The notes below the pieces were generated by a model that was not told the DNA's origin, searched no databases, and saw only the letters and a program-made list of their open reading frames with translations. The position numbers and the translations under genes were made by a program. Positions 1 through 6,278 of a DNA stretch of 13,269 nucleotides are shown in pieces (position 1 is the first letter of the stretch; each line of letters begins with the position of its first letter). The DNA lies in contig JAEEPD010000085.1 of NCBI GenBank assembly GCA_016284575.1, positions 1 through 13,269 of the forward strand, written 5' to 3'. Origin of the DNA: Bacillota bacterium. Its GTDB lineage: Bacteria; Bacillota; Clostridia; Peptostreptococcales; Anaerovoracaceae.

Positions 1-568
1 CCGGCAGTTCCACACTTACAGTCAGCGGATAATAATCCATATAGTCCGCCAGGCGGATAAGGGCGACGCCCTCCTCCCCGGGAGCTGTACTTTCGTAGAG
101 ATCGTTAAAGGCCCTTGACAAGCCGCCCTTTGCTTTGTTATAGGGGTCAAGAGTATCAGGATATGGCGCCCCTGCCTCCGGCCTGTTCTGCTGGCTGTAG
201 CTGCTGTAATCATAGTCCAGATCGAGATAATCCTGTATCCAGACTCCGCCGCGGTACGGGCTCCCGCCGCCCATCCTCCTGGCAGGCAGTCCGCCGTCCC
301 TTCGTCTGGCTTTGCTCTCAAAGCTTTGAGCGGAGGAGCTTACCAGCTGACCCTCTTTTATGCTGTAGCTGTTCTCCCAGTAAAGGTGCTCCCCCATATA
401 ATCGGTCTCTGTTATAGTGATGCCGTCTGCCGCGGAGGGGTCTCCCGATATGGTCTCCATCTCAAAGGATGGATTTTTGAGACTCCCGATAAGTCTGTTT
501 TGGACAAAGGCCGTGCCTGCGGAGAGCAGCAGCACCAGGGCCAGCGCAAGTATAAGGCTTTTCTTCAT
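1..568 (-). CDS. Exported hypothetical protein, last gene of the GntR/ABC operon (3' end cut by window)
   Basis: Reading back from an ATG at 568, the frame stays open for 189 codons to the window edge, so the C-terminus is missing. The start is fixed by GGAGG at 576-580, seven bases upstream, just after the stop of the ABC ATPase gene. The protein begins MKKSLILALALVLLLSAGTAF, a positive N-region followed by a hydrophobic stretch (about residues 4-21). That is a signal peptide or N-terminal membrane anchor. No lipobox cysteine is visible. The rest is hydrophilic and rich in Tyr, Asp, Ser and Gly (for example around residues 110-130), with no recognised catalytic motif. Position directly downstream of the ATPase suggests an extracytoplasmic partner of the transporter, but this is inference. 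I do not recognise the family. Confidence 0.8.
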   Translation of the reverse strand, partial: MKKSLILALALVLLLSAGTAFVQNRLIGSLKNPSFEMETISGDPSAADGITITETDYMGEHLYWENSYSIKEGQLVSSSAQSFESKARRRDGGLPARRMGGGSPYRGGVWIQDYLDLDYDYSSYSQQNRPEAGAPYPDTLDPYNKAKGGLSRAFNDLYESTAPGEEGVALIRLADYMDYYPLTVSVELP

Positions 569-580
569 ATGTATGCCTCC

Positions 581-1315
581 TTATCTGCCGCCGTCCTCCA
601 GCTCCTGCAGGGCTTTGGCTACCCTGTCAGGCCTGTAGTTGTAGGTCTTTTTGATATACTCCATAAGGTCTGAGCCTTCATCCTCCAGCTCAGAAGCTTT
701 TTTATCGCCTATTATTGTCCCTTTGTGGATAAGCACAGCCCTGTCTATGAAGCCCGACACCTCCTCTATCAGGTGGGTGGAGAGCATAATGGTCTCGGTG
801 GGCTCCAGTATGCCTAAAAGCAGCTTGTAGAAATCCTCCCTGTTGAAGATGTCGTTTCCCGCAAAGGGCTCATCCATCAGGATGTAGTCTGCCCCCTGGG
901 ACAGGGCCATTATCACCTCGAACTGGTTCTTCTGTCCGGTGGAAAAGCTCCTTAAGGGCGTGCTTAAAGGAAGCTCAAAGAAGTCCATCAGAGCCTTGAA
1001 GCGCTTTTCCCTGTACCTTGGGAAGTGCTCTCTGTAAAAATCGCTGTGGCCTTTAGCGCTGAGTCCCGGGAAAAAGCTGTGCTCGGAGGTGGCAAAGGAA
1101 AGCCTTGCGATATTCCTTCTTGTGATGGGTTCTCCGTCCAGGGTGACGCTTCCCTTAAAGCCTGTCAGGCCCAGTATGCACTTCATAAGCGTGGTCTTGC
1201 CTGCGCCGTTTTCGCCGAAAAGCCCTATTAGCTCTCCGGGACCCATGTTCAGGAAGATGTCGTAAACAGCGGCCCTGTTTCCGTAGTATTTTGTCAGGTC
1301 TTTGATCTCCAGCAT
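581..1315 (-). CDS. ABC transporter ATP-binding protein (YtrB-like)
   Basis: A 244-residue nucleotide-binding subunit that should power the two membrane proteins encoded just upstream. Visible motifs are Walker A GENGAGKT (34-41), signature STGQK (125-129, in place of LSGGQ), Walker B YILMDE (144-149), a D-loop-like GND (153-155) and the H-loop histidine H181. The Q-loop position (about residue 78, in SEHSFF) carries Glu rather than Gln. All residues needed for ATP hydrolysis are present. The length fits a single NBD with a short C-terminal extension. The gene starts 3 bases after the upstream membrane-protein gene and is followed 12 bases later by the exported protein. Gene order with a GntR repressor matches YtrA/YtrB-type ABC-2 systems. 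The substrate is unknown. Confidence 0.93.
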   Translation of the reverse strand: MLEIKDLTKYYGNRAAVYDIFLNMGPGELIGLFGENGAGKTTLMKCILGLTGFKGSVTLDGEPITRRNIARLSFATSEHSFFPGLSAKGHSDFYREHFPRYREKRFKALMDFFELPLSTPLRSFSTGQKNQFEVIMALSQGADYILMDEPFAGNDIFNREDFYKLLLGILEPTETIMLSTHLIEEVSGFIDRAVLIHKGTIIGDKKASELEDEGSDLMEYIKKTYNYRPDRVAKALQELEDGGR

Positions 1316-1318
1316 GTT

Positions 1319-1876
1319 TTACCTCTTTACAAATATCAAATAGTCATAGCTCCACAGCCGGACCTGCTCCGGCAGGGCCTGGGGCGGTGTCTGGTGCACG
1401 TAGATGGCGACGCATAGATTGGCCAGAAGCACGGCCAGGGCGAACCCGAGCAGCAGCGCGATCAGGGGAAGCGCAAAGCTTCTTCTTAAGACCTCATCCT
1501 TCGGGAGCCTTTTCATAAGATAGATGCTGCGGCTTTCCCTCCGGAAGCTGGCAAGCTGGGCCGCTCCGACTCCAATGCAGAAGGCTGCGTAGGCCGGAAA
1601 GGCTGTTTTAAAGCCGTGCCTCATCAGCCAGCCTATATCCATGATCTGCGCCCCCTCTCTGAGCACCTGCTCTCCGTGATCCCAGGTATAGAGAACCCTT
1701 TTTGCAGAGCTATAGCCCGTCAGGAAGGACAAAAAGGCGAAGAGTCCAGCTATCAGAAGAATTATCACAAGCTGGCAGAACAGCTTTTTGTAATTGCTCC
1801 CCGGAGGGGTGTTTTTCTCAAGGAAGCCCCAGAGCCTCTGCACGGGAGTCCACTTCTTCATATCGGTCTTTTCCAT
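1319..1876 (-). CDS. ABC-2-type membrane subunit, small (3 predicted TM segments)
   Basis: A 185-residue membrane protein. Hydrophobic segments lie at about residues 32-54, 92-110 and 134-158, with a charged cytoplasmic N-terminus of about 30 residues. The start at 1876 is chosen because AGGAGG lies seven bases upstream; an internal Met at residue 6 has no comparable site. Between the second and third segments is YLMKRLPKDE (119-128). It aligns with YTLQRLSISE in the larger membrane protein upstream, so the two look like diverged halves of a heterodimeric permease, and this loop may contact the ATPase. Start and stop are within 3 bases of both neighbours, so translation is probably coupled. 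The protein is half the length of many ABC-2 permeases, but no frameshift is evident. The substrate is unknown. Confidence 0.8.
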   Translation of the reverse strand: MEKTDMKKWTPVQRLWGFLEKNTPPGSNYKKLFCQLVIILLIAGLFAFLSFLTGYSSAKRVLYTWDHGEQVLREGAQIMDIGWLMRHGFKTAFPAYAAFCIGVGAAQLASFRRESRSIYLMKRLPKDEVLRRSFALPLIALLLGFALAVLLANLCVAIYVHQTPPQALPEQVRLWSYDYLIFVKR

Positions 1877-1878
1877 AT

Positions 1879-2661
1879 CTAAGCCTCCTGGTCTTTAATG
1901 TCCTGAGCCCTTCCGCTGCGTGCTTTTGAAAGGCCGTAGGCAAGAGCGCAGAGGGCGATTATCATAAGGAGCACTGCCAGCACCCGGGTCCCACCCTCTG
2001 CAGGATAGGCTCTGAAGCGGGCTGCCACCATGGTGCCTATCCAGGCTCCTGACAGAGCCGGCAGAGTTTTGGAACCGTAGCGGCTGCCCAGCTCGCCCAA
2101 TGCGGATGAAACGGCGCAAAGGAAGATGAATACAATATTTCTGAACCAGAGCCAGCCGTCCTGAAGGGGCAGCAGCCCGTGAAGGAAGCTGTTTCTGTAA
2201 AAGTCAGCTGCGATGCCCTGGGGCCCGGCCGCATATCCGTAGTGGGCAGCATAGAGCTCCGCAAGGCCCAGCATCACCAGAGCCTCCCATAAAAAGAGCA
2301 TGGTAAAGAGAATGCAGCCCGACAGGCTGTGGAGCAGGAAGACCTGCCTCTCCGAGATGCTGAGCCTCTGAAGAGTATATGAATACTTTGACGATCTGCT
2401 CCAGCCCATGCAGATGACCACAAAGGCGATCAGGCTCAGTCCGAAAAGGATGTAAAAGGGGCTAACATTCCGGGTATCCAGGGCGCCTGTCCCATAGCGG
2501 AGCTGGTCCACAAAGGCGCTGAACTGAAGGAAGCCCGTCTGAAGCCTCAGCATCATATAGAATATCCCAAGCTGCAGCAGCCCGCCTCCAAGGCAGACAG
2601 CCAGGGCTTTATATACGCCAAGCCTTATATAAAGTTCCAAAACCGAAAGATATTTTTTCAT
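1879..2661 (-). CDS. ABC-2-type membrane subunit, large (about 6 TM segments)
   Basis: A 260-residue polytopic membrane protein with hydrophobic stretches at about residues 18-38, 68-86, 107-135, 171-190, a weaker one near 200-215, and 228-245. It has the size and layout of an ABC-2 permease subunit. The loop motif YTLQRLSISE (95-104) resembles the same region in the smaller subunit that follows. The C-terminus is a short basic/polar tail. The ATG at 2661 follows the GntR stop by three bases, with GGAGGA just upstream inside the end of the regulator gene, so the two are translationally linked. Family assignment rests on topology and context rather than strong sequence motifs. Confidence 0.8.
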   Translation of the reverse strand: MKKYLSVLELYIRLGVYKALAVCLGGGLLQLGIFYMMLRLQTGFLQFSAFVDQLRYGTGALDTRNVSPFYILFGLSLIAFVVICMGWSRSSKYSYTLQRLSISERQVFLLHSLSGCILFTMLFLWEALVMLGLAELYAAHYGYAAGPQGIAADFYRNSFLHGLLPLQDGWLWFRNIVFIFLCAVSSALGELGSRYGSKTLPALSGAWIGTMVAARFRAYPAEGGTRVLAVLLMIIALCALAYGLSKARSGRAQDIKDQEA

Positions 2662-2664
2662 GCT

Positions 2665-3072
2665 TTACAGCTCCTCCCCTTCGGGATCCTCCTCTTCCTC
2701 TCTGTCCCAGTTGCTGCTTATGAGCTCAAGAGCCTCTTCCCTGCTGATGCCGCTCTGCTTAAGAGAGCTGATCAGAAGCATTACATCATCCCGCAAAAGC
2801 TCCTCCCTCAGAAGCTCCAGCCTTTTGGGACTTATGGTCATGTAGCTTTTGGCACCGGTGCCGGACCATATGAGCCCTTCCCGCTCCAGCTGGGCGAAAG
2901 CCTTCTGGACGGTGTTGGGATTTATGCCAAGGAGGGCTGAAAGCATGCGCCTGGAGGGAAGTTCGTCTCCATCAACTATGCTTCCGGCGGCCACACCCCT
3001 TTTGACAAAGCTTATTATCTGCAGATATACGGGGCTGCGCCCCTCTGCCTTGAAATTATCGAACGAGATCAT
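2665..3072 (-). CDS. GntR-family transcriptional regulator, YtrA subfamily
   Basis: A 135-residue DNA-binding protein and first gene of its operon. Residues about 10-80 form the GntR winged helix-turn-helix: SPVYLQI, then DELPSRRMLSALLGINPNTV and an AFAQLEREGLIW wing. The remaining 55 residues are a short helical, very acidic C-terminus (EEEEDPEGEE). That is too small for the FadR or UTRA ligand domains and is characteristic of the YtrA subfamily, which dimerises through a short tail and usually represses its own ABC operon. The ATG at 3072 is preceded by AAGGA. Two palindromes, GTATTA-N6-TAATAC, over and just after the promoter are its likely binding sites. The inducer is unknown; in characterised YtrA-type systems cell-envelope stress is a common trigger. 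Confidence 0.93.
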   Translation of the reverse strand: MISFDNFKAEGRSPVYLQIISFVKRGVAAGSIVDGDELPSRRMLSALLGINPNTVQKAFAQLEREGLIWSGTGAKSYMTISPKRLELLREELLRDDVMLLISSLKQSGISREEALELISSNWDREEEEDPEGEEL

Positions 3073-3116
3073 GATATTCCTTTATTGGTCCTGCGGATCC
3101 TCATCCGTGGCTAACC

Positions 3117-3134
3117 GTATTACTTATATAATAC
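3117..3134. promoter_or_regulatory. Downstream operator palindrome GTATTA-N6-TAATAC
   Basis: A perfect 6-bp-arm inverted repeat with a 6-base spacer, at about +8 to +25 from the predicted transcription start of the GntR/ABC operon. Its arms are identical to those of the second palindrome 29 bp upstream, although the spacers differ. That is what a protein-binding site, rather than chance, would give. Bound repressor here would block promoter clearance. Confidence 0.75.
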
Positions 3135-3145
3135 ACTTTTCAACT

Positions 3146-3163
3146 GTATTATTGCACTAATAC
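3146..3163. promoter_or_regulatory. Upstream operator palindrome GTATTA-N6-TAATAC
   Basis: Second copy of the palindrome. It overlaps the -10 box (3148-3153) and most of the spacer of the operon promoter, so an occupied site would exclude RNA polymerase. The start-to-start distance from the first copy is 29 bp, a little under three helical turns. The cognate factor is most simply the GntR protein encoded immediately downstream. Confidence 0.75.
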
Positions 3164-3176
3164 GCTTTTGTGTCAA
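3148..3176 (-). promoter_or_regulatory. Sigma-A promoter of the GntR/ABC operon
   Basis: On the minus strand, TTGACA (3171-3176) is separated by 17 bases from AATAAT (3148-3153). A TGC triplet directly precedes the -10 (extended -10). Start of transcription is expected near 3141, giving a leader of about 70 bases before the GntR ATG. The -10 is buried in the upstream operator. Confidence 0.8.
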
Positions 3177-3180
3177 GCAC

Positions 3181-3204
3181 AAAAAAACCGGCTGTATCAG
3201 CCGG
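3181..3204 (-). terminator. Intrinsic terminator of the kinase-to-phosphatase operon
   Basis: Minus-strand CCGGCTG-ATA-CAGCCGG (7-bp GC-rich stem, 3-base loop) is followed by seven Ts at 3181-3187. It lies 36 bases after the stop of the phosphatase gene. The T-tract ends only four bases before the -35 box of the next operon, so the two units are insulated in very little space. Confidence 0.88.
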
Positions 3205-3240
3205 ATAATTAAAGGAATGAATGATGGTCCGGGATGACCA

Positions 3241-3996
3241 TCAGATCAGGGACATCCCCTCCCACTCGCGGTCTGCGTCAAGCCCAAGCAGCTTTGCTGC
3301 TGTGGGCGCAATGTCCAGGATGCAGGCATTTTCAAAGGTTCCGCCGGGAGCAAAGACCTTGCCGCAGCAAAGGAGAGGAATGGTCATGTCCTCGGGGATA
3401 TCCGTCCCGTGATGGCGACCGTGGCCGCCGTGATCCGCCGTCACTATAAGGCTGTAGTCCGGGGGAAGCTGTGTCGCTATCTGCTCGATATTGTCCCAGG
3501 CAGCGGAGGCAGCCTTAAGGTATTCAGGGCTCATCCAGCCGAAGCTGTGGCCTGCCTCGTCGGTGTAGCCCATGTAGAGGAAGCTGAAGTCAGGCTCTGC
3601 AGATTTTATGTGCGACCGGCAGGCATCCGCCAGATACTTATCTGAATCAGAACCTGTATTCCTTACATAAAGGGAATGATCCAGGCTGCCGGGCCTTCCG
3701 ATATCCCGAAGTTCCTCCCAGTTATAAAAGAATGCAGTGGTCTTCCCCGCCTGATGAAGCAGTTCAAAAAGCCCCCTTACAGGCCGCACCTGAGGAGTGT
3801 AGATATTTGTCATTACACCGTGCCTCTGTGGATCCACGCTGTGAAACAAGGACATGTGGCAGGGCAGCGTGACCGAGGGCATGACCGTCCGCGCGTGACC
3901 GCAGTATGTCCCCTTTGCCCGCATCCTCTTAAACTGCGGCAAATCCGCTATGGCATCCGGCCCCATGCCATCCACCACCACCAGTAAAACCTTCAT
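3241..3996 (-). CDS. Alkaline-phosphatase-superfamily protein (nucleotide pyrophosphatase/phosphodiesterase type)
   Basis: A 251-residue enzyme with the metal-dependent phosphate-ester hydrolase pattern of the type I phosphodiesterase/nucleotide pyrophosphatase family. D9 sits in LLVVVDGMG and the probable nucleophile T43 in PSVTLPCH. D146 and H150 are in YTDEAGH, D188 and H189 in TADHGGHG, and H196 just after. This makes a full set of two-zinc ligands. There is no signal peptide, so it should act in the cytoplasm, unlike many relatives. The start at 3996 is chosen because AGGAG lies nine bases upstream. The ATG at 4005 abuts that site, and an extension to 4155 would run into the TfoX gene. 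Last gene of the operon. The substrate cannot be told from sequence; cofactor-independent phosphoglycerate mutase-like or phosphonate hydrolase roles are less likely. Confidence 0.88.
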   Translation of the reverse strand: MKVLLVVVDGMGPDAIADLPQFKRMRAKGTYCGHARTVMPSVTLPCHMSLFHSVDPQRHGVMTNIYTPQVRPVRGLFELLHQAGKTTAFFYNWEELRDIGRPGSLDHSLYVRNTGSDSDKYLADACRSHIKSAEPDFSFLYMGYTDEAGHSFGWMSPEYLKAASAAWDNIEQIATQLPPDYSLIVTADHGGHGRHHGTDIPEDMTIPLLCCGKVFAPGGTFENACILDIAPTAAKLLGLDADREWEGMSLI

Positions 3997-4024
3997 AGTG
4001 TCCATCTCCTGATTTGTGTTAAAT

Positions 4025-4336
4025 TTACCGCTTCTTCGGTGCTGGGAGTTCATCAACCATAGCCTCCAGAAGAGCGCATAAAAACTCAATGTCGTCCACA
4101 TTATCCACCAGAAGCATTTCTTTAGCGCCTTCATAGGGGATCTCCCGGGGCGCATCAGGCATCATCTGAACCGCGCTTTTTGTGGGCTTTACAAGGAAGC
4201 GGTCGTCGTATATCCCTCCGATTATCTTATCTCGATAGTAGATAATATACTCACCCATCATCGATTTATATGAAATATCATCCAGCGGTATAAGCTGATC
4301 CAGTATGAATTCCAGATATTCTTTGCTCGATGCCAT
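4025..4336 (-). CDS. TfoX N-terminal-domain protein
   Basis: A 103-residue protein that is essentially one TfoX/Sxy N-terminal domain. It has an initial helix (SKEYLEFILDQL), then the typical SYKSMMGEYIIYYRDKIIGGIYDDRFLVKPT core (about 22-52), and a C-terminal helix ending in basic PKKR. The C-terminal TfoX domain of gamma-proteobacterial Sxy is absent, so a competence-activator role should not be assumed. In Bacillota such short proteins are common and uncharacterised. The start is ATG 4336 with GAGGTG six bases upstream; the GTG inside that site (4345) could open the same frame but has no site of its own. Gaps of 38 and 28 bases to its neighbours fit one operon. Confidence 0.85.
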   Translation of the reverse strand: MASSKEYLEFILDQLIPLDDISYKSMMGEYIIYYRDKIIGGIYDDRFLVKPTKSAVQMMPDAPREIPYEGAKEMLLVDNVDDIEFLCALLEAMVDELPAPKKR

Positions 4337-4374
4337 TTGTTTCACCTCTGCGGAGCACTGATCCCGCTGCTGTG

Positions 4375-5706
4375 CTATGCCTTAAATCCATGCTGTTGAC
4401 GGTGCTTGTCAAGGGTATCACTTACGATGGTACGGATAAGACTCTGCCGTCCACCGGAGCCGGCGGGGACTGCAACGTAAAGATACCACTTTCCGGGGTA
4501 CTCCCAGTTGTACTGGTAGTATTCCTCCACAGGCCAGCGGTCCACCACCTCCGTGATCTCAGGATGGTTCTGCTGTATTATCTCCAGGGCCTCCCTGTGG
4601 ACACCCTCCCTGAACTCCGATGCGTATTGCAGGTCCTGACTGCTCAGCTCGTCCGGCAGTATGGCGGGCGGGCGGTTATAGTCGTAGTACCTGTATTCGG
4701 AGGGCTCTTCCTTGTACTTTTGACCTTGCCTCGACTCATTTGACTTTTCAGGATTCTGGGCTTTTTTGAGCTCATTTGTTTTCTTCTGTTCTTCAGGCTT
4801 TTGGGGCTCCTTGGTTTCTTTCTGCTCTGCAGGCTCCTTGAGTTCCTTTGTTTCTTTGGGTTCTTCCGATTTTCTGCGCTCCTCTGTTTCTTCAGACTTT
4901 TTGTTCTTTCCGAAGCCGAGGAAATCCTTAAGCCCCGGGATGCCTGTAAGCTCAGCCCTCCCGAAGCCGTATTTTTCCGCGGGATAGCGATCCGTAAGAC
5001 TGATCAGGAAGTCCTCGAAGCCTTTGTCGAACCATTCCTCCGGCAGGCTGAAGCTGCTCCCTGCCCCGTCCCAGTGGCCGTTTCCTCCGGGCCAGCCCAG
5101 CTGCACCGCTAGCTTATACTCACCGTTTGAGTACTTCTCAAAAGCGTAGCGCTCCAGCCTCACATTGTCCTTTTCGGCGCCGACAGTCCGCTGCCCGCCG
5201 GAGGTCTGAAAATCATAGACGGGGAATGTATCGACGGGCGCTGTAACGATTTTTACCGGTTCATCCAGAAGGCGCTCTGCGGGCTCAAAACATTCCTCGG
5301 GAACGCCTAAGGGCACGAGTATCTCTCCCACGCGCCGCAGCAGGTCGAACAGGCAGTTTACCTTCGGAGCCCTGGCGTCTCCGGCCAGGTATTCAAGATC
5401 CACGCCGCGGTAGGCTGCCCGCATGTCCCCGGAACTGAAATAAAAGCTGTAATTGTGGTATCCGCCCCAGAATTCCTTAGTGCTCTCAAGCTCTCCCAGG
5501 CTGTAAAAGGGGCCGAGTTCAAGTATCCTGCGGAGCGAGTATTCAGCAGTCTTGCTCAGCTGCAGGAAGCTCTCCGGCCCTGTCCCGGGCGTGCGGTACA
5601 GAACGGCCCTCCCCTTTTTCAGTATCATAAGTTGCAGATAGGGCGTTTCGGAGGATCTTTTCTGCAGCTCGTAGCGCAGCATCAGAGCATCATTGTCGTA
5701 ATCCAT
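4375..5706 (-). CDS. Hypothetical protein with charged Lys/Glu/Pro/Gln linker
   Basis: A 443-residue soluble protein that I cannot assign to a family. Three parts are visible. Residues about 1-265 form a folded domain rich in Tyr, Phe, Leu and Gly (for example GGYHNYSFYFSSGDMRAAYRG), including GWPGGNGHWDG near 205-215. Residues about 267-338 are a low-complexity linker. Residues about 345-443 form a compact domain starting at RYYDYNRPPAILPDEL, with aromatic VEEYYQYNWEYPGKWYLY and a final helix. There is no signal peptide, membrane segment, P-loop or known catalytic signature. The ATG at 5706 lies 14 bases after the preceding stop, with GGGGGA between. Tight spacing links it to the 185-residue protein upstream, which may be a partner. 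Confidence 0.75.
   Translation of the reverse strand: MDYDNDALMLRYELQKRSSETPYLQLMILKKGRAVLYRTPGTGPESFLQLSKTAEYSLRRILELGPFYSLGELESTKEFWGGYHNYSFYFSSGDMRAAYRGVDLEYLAGDARAPKVNCLFDLLRRVGEILVPLGVPEECFEPAERLLDEPVKIVTAPVDTFPVYDFQTSGGQRTVGAEKDNVRLERYAFEKYSNGEYKLAVQLGWPGGNGHWDGAGSSFSLPEEWFDKGFEDFLISLTDRYPAEKYGFGRAELTGIPGLKDFLGFGKNKKSEETEERRKSEEPKETKELKEPAEQKETKEPQKPEEQKKTNELKKAQNPEKSNESRQGQKYKEEPSEYRYYDYNRPPAILPDELSSQDLQYASEFREGVHREALEIIQQNHPEITEVVDRWPVEEYYQYNWEYPGKWYLYVAVPAGSGGRQSLIRTIVSDTLDKHRQQHGFKA
4695..4910 (-). other. Low-complexity KE/PQ-rich linker coding segment
   Basis: Encodes about 72 residues made almost only of Lys, Glu, Pro, Gln, Thr, Ser and Asn, with repeated KETKE, KEPAEQ and KPEEQ units. 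It is probably disordered and tethers the two folded parts of the 443-residue protein. The imperfect short repeats in the DNA make the length likely to vary between strains. Confidence 0.7.
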
Positions 5707-5720
5707 GTTAAGTCATCCCC

Positions 5721-6278
5721 CTAATCCACGAGTTCTATTACAGAGCCGGGTCTGGGCTCTTCGATCATGTCTGCGCCGTCGTGCTCCTTAGAATTGCTTA
5801 TCTCTATAAAACAGAGCTGTTCCCGGTCGTAGTCCCAGTGGGGCTTTTCGTACCAGTAGTTCATCAGGGCTACATGCCGTTCGATCTGTTCTTCCCAGCG
5901 CTCCGCTGTCGCACCGAAGTGAAATATACGCAGAAAGCTCTCGAAGCCGTAAAGCCTGGCATCGTCTATGGCATTGTAATCGTAGTTTCTGTGTTCTATG
6001 TAGAGCCAGTGGCCGTCCTCCGCGTGGTGACGTTCGTAGCGGAAGACCTTCCTTGCGGGAGGCTCGGGCTCGTGGATGAAACGGCAGACCTGCTCCAGCT
6101 GCCAGTACTTAAGGTCTTCCTCGTCCTTGGCTCTGTAGACCACCACGTCATCCCCGCCCCGCTCGCCGCGGGCCATAACGGTGAGGCCATCCAGATACTC
6201 CTCACTGAAACAATCTATGGGCTCCATGGCCAGCTCCTTCGGGAGATGCGCCCTTATCCAGCTTTCGTATATCCTCAT
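5721..6278 (-). CDS. Hypothetical protein, 185 aa, aromatic- and acid-rich
   Basis: A soluble protein with no family I recognise. It opens MRIYESWIRAHLPKEL and is rich in Trp, Tyr, His and acidic residues, with a distinctive central stretch HWLYIEHRNYDYNAIDD (about 100-115) and a following FESFLRIFHFGATAERWEEQIERH helix pair. No signal peptide, transmembrane segment or catalytic motif is visible. The start at 6278 is chosen because GGGAGG is eight bases upstream. It also forms an ATGA overlap with the stop of the kinase-like gene, showing translational coupling; an upstream ATG at 6305 has no such support. Next to a P-loop protein and a second unplaced protein, it could be a subunit or regulator in a shared complex, but that is inference. 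Confidence 0.75.
   Translation of the reverse strand: MRIYESWIRAHLPKELAMEPIDCFSEEYLDGLTVMARGERGGDDVVVYRAKDEEDLKYWQLEQVCRFIHEPEPPARKVFRYERHHAEDGHWLYIEHRNYDYNAIDDARLYGFESFLRIFHFGATAERWEEQIERHVALMNYWYEKPHWDYDREQLCFIEISNSKEHDGADMIEEPRPGSVIELVD

Noticed and set aside
3997..4155. N-terminal extension of the phosphatase to 4155
   Set aside because: It would overlap the TfoX gene by more than 100 bases and lacks an RBS. The ATG at 3996 has AGGAG and places the metal-binding strand at the N-terminus as in the family.
4025..4336. Competence regulator (Sxy/TfoX)
   Set aside because: Only the N-terminal domain is present and no competence genes are nearby, so a role in DNA uptake is not supported.
4695..4910. 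Tandem repeat array or CRISPR-like locus
   Set aside because: The repetition is short, imperfect and in frame. It is explained by a low-complexity protein linker.
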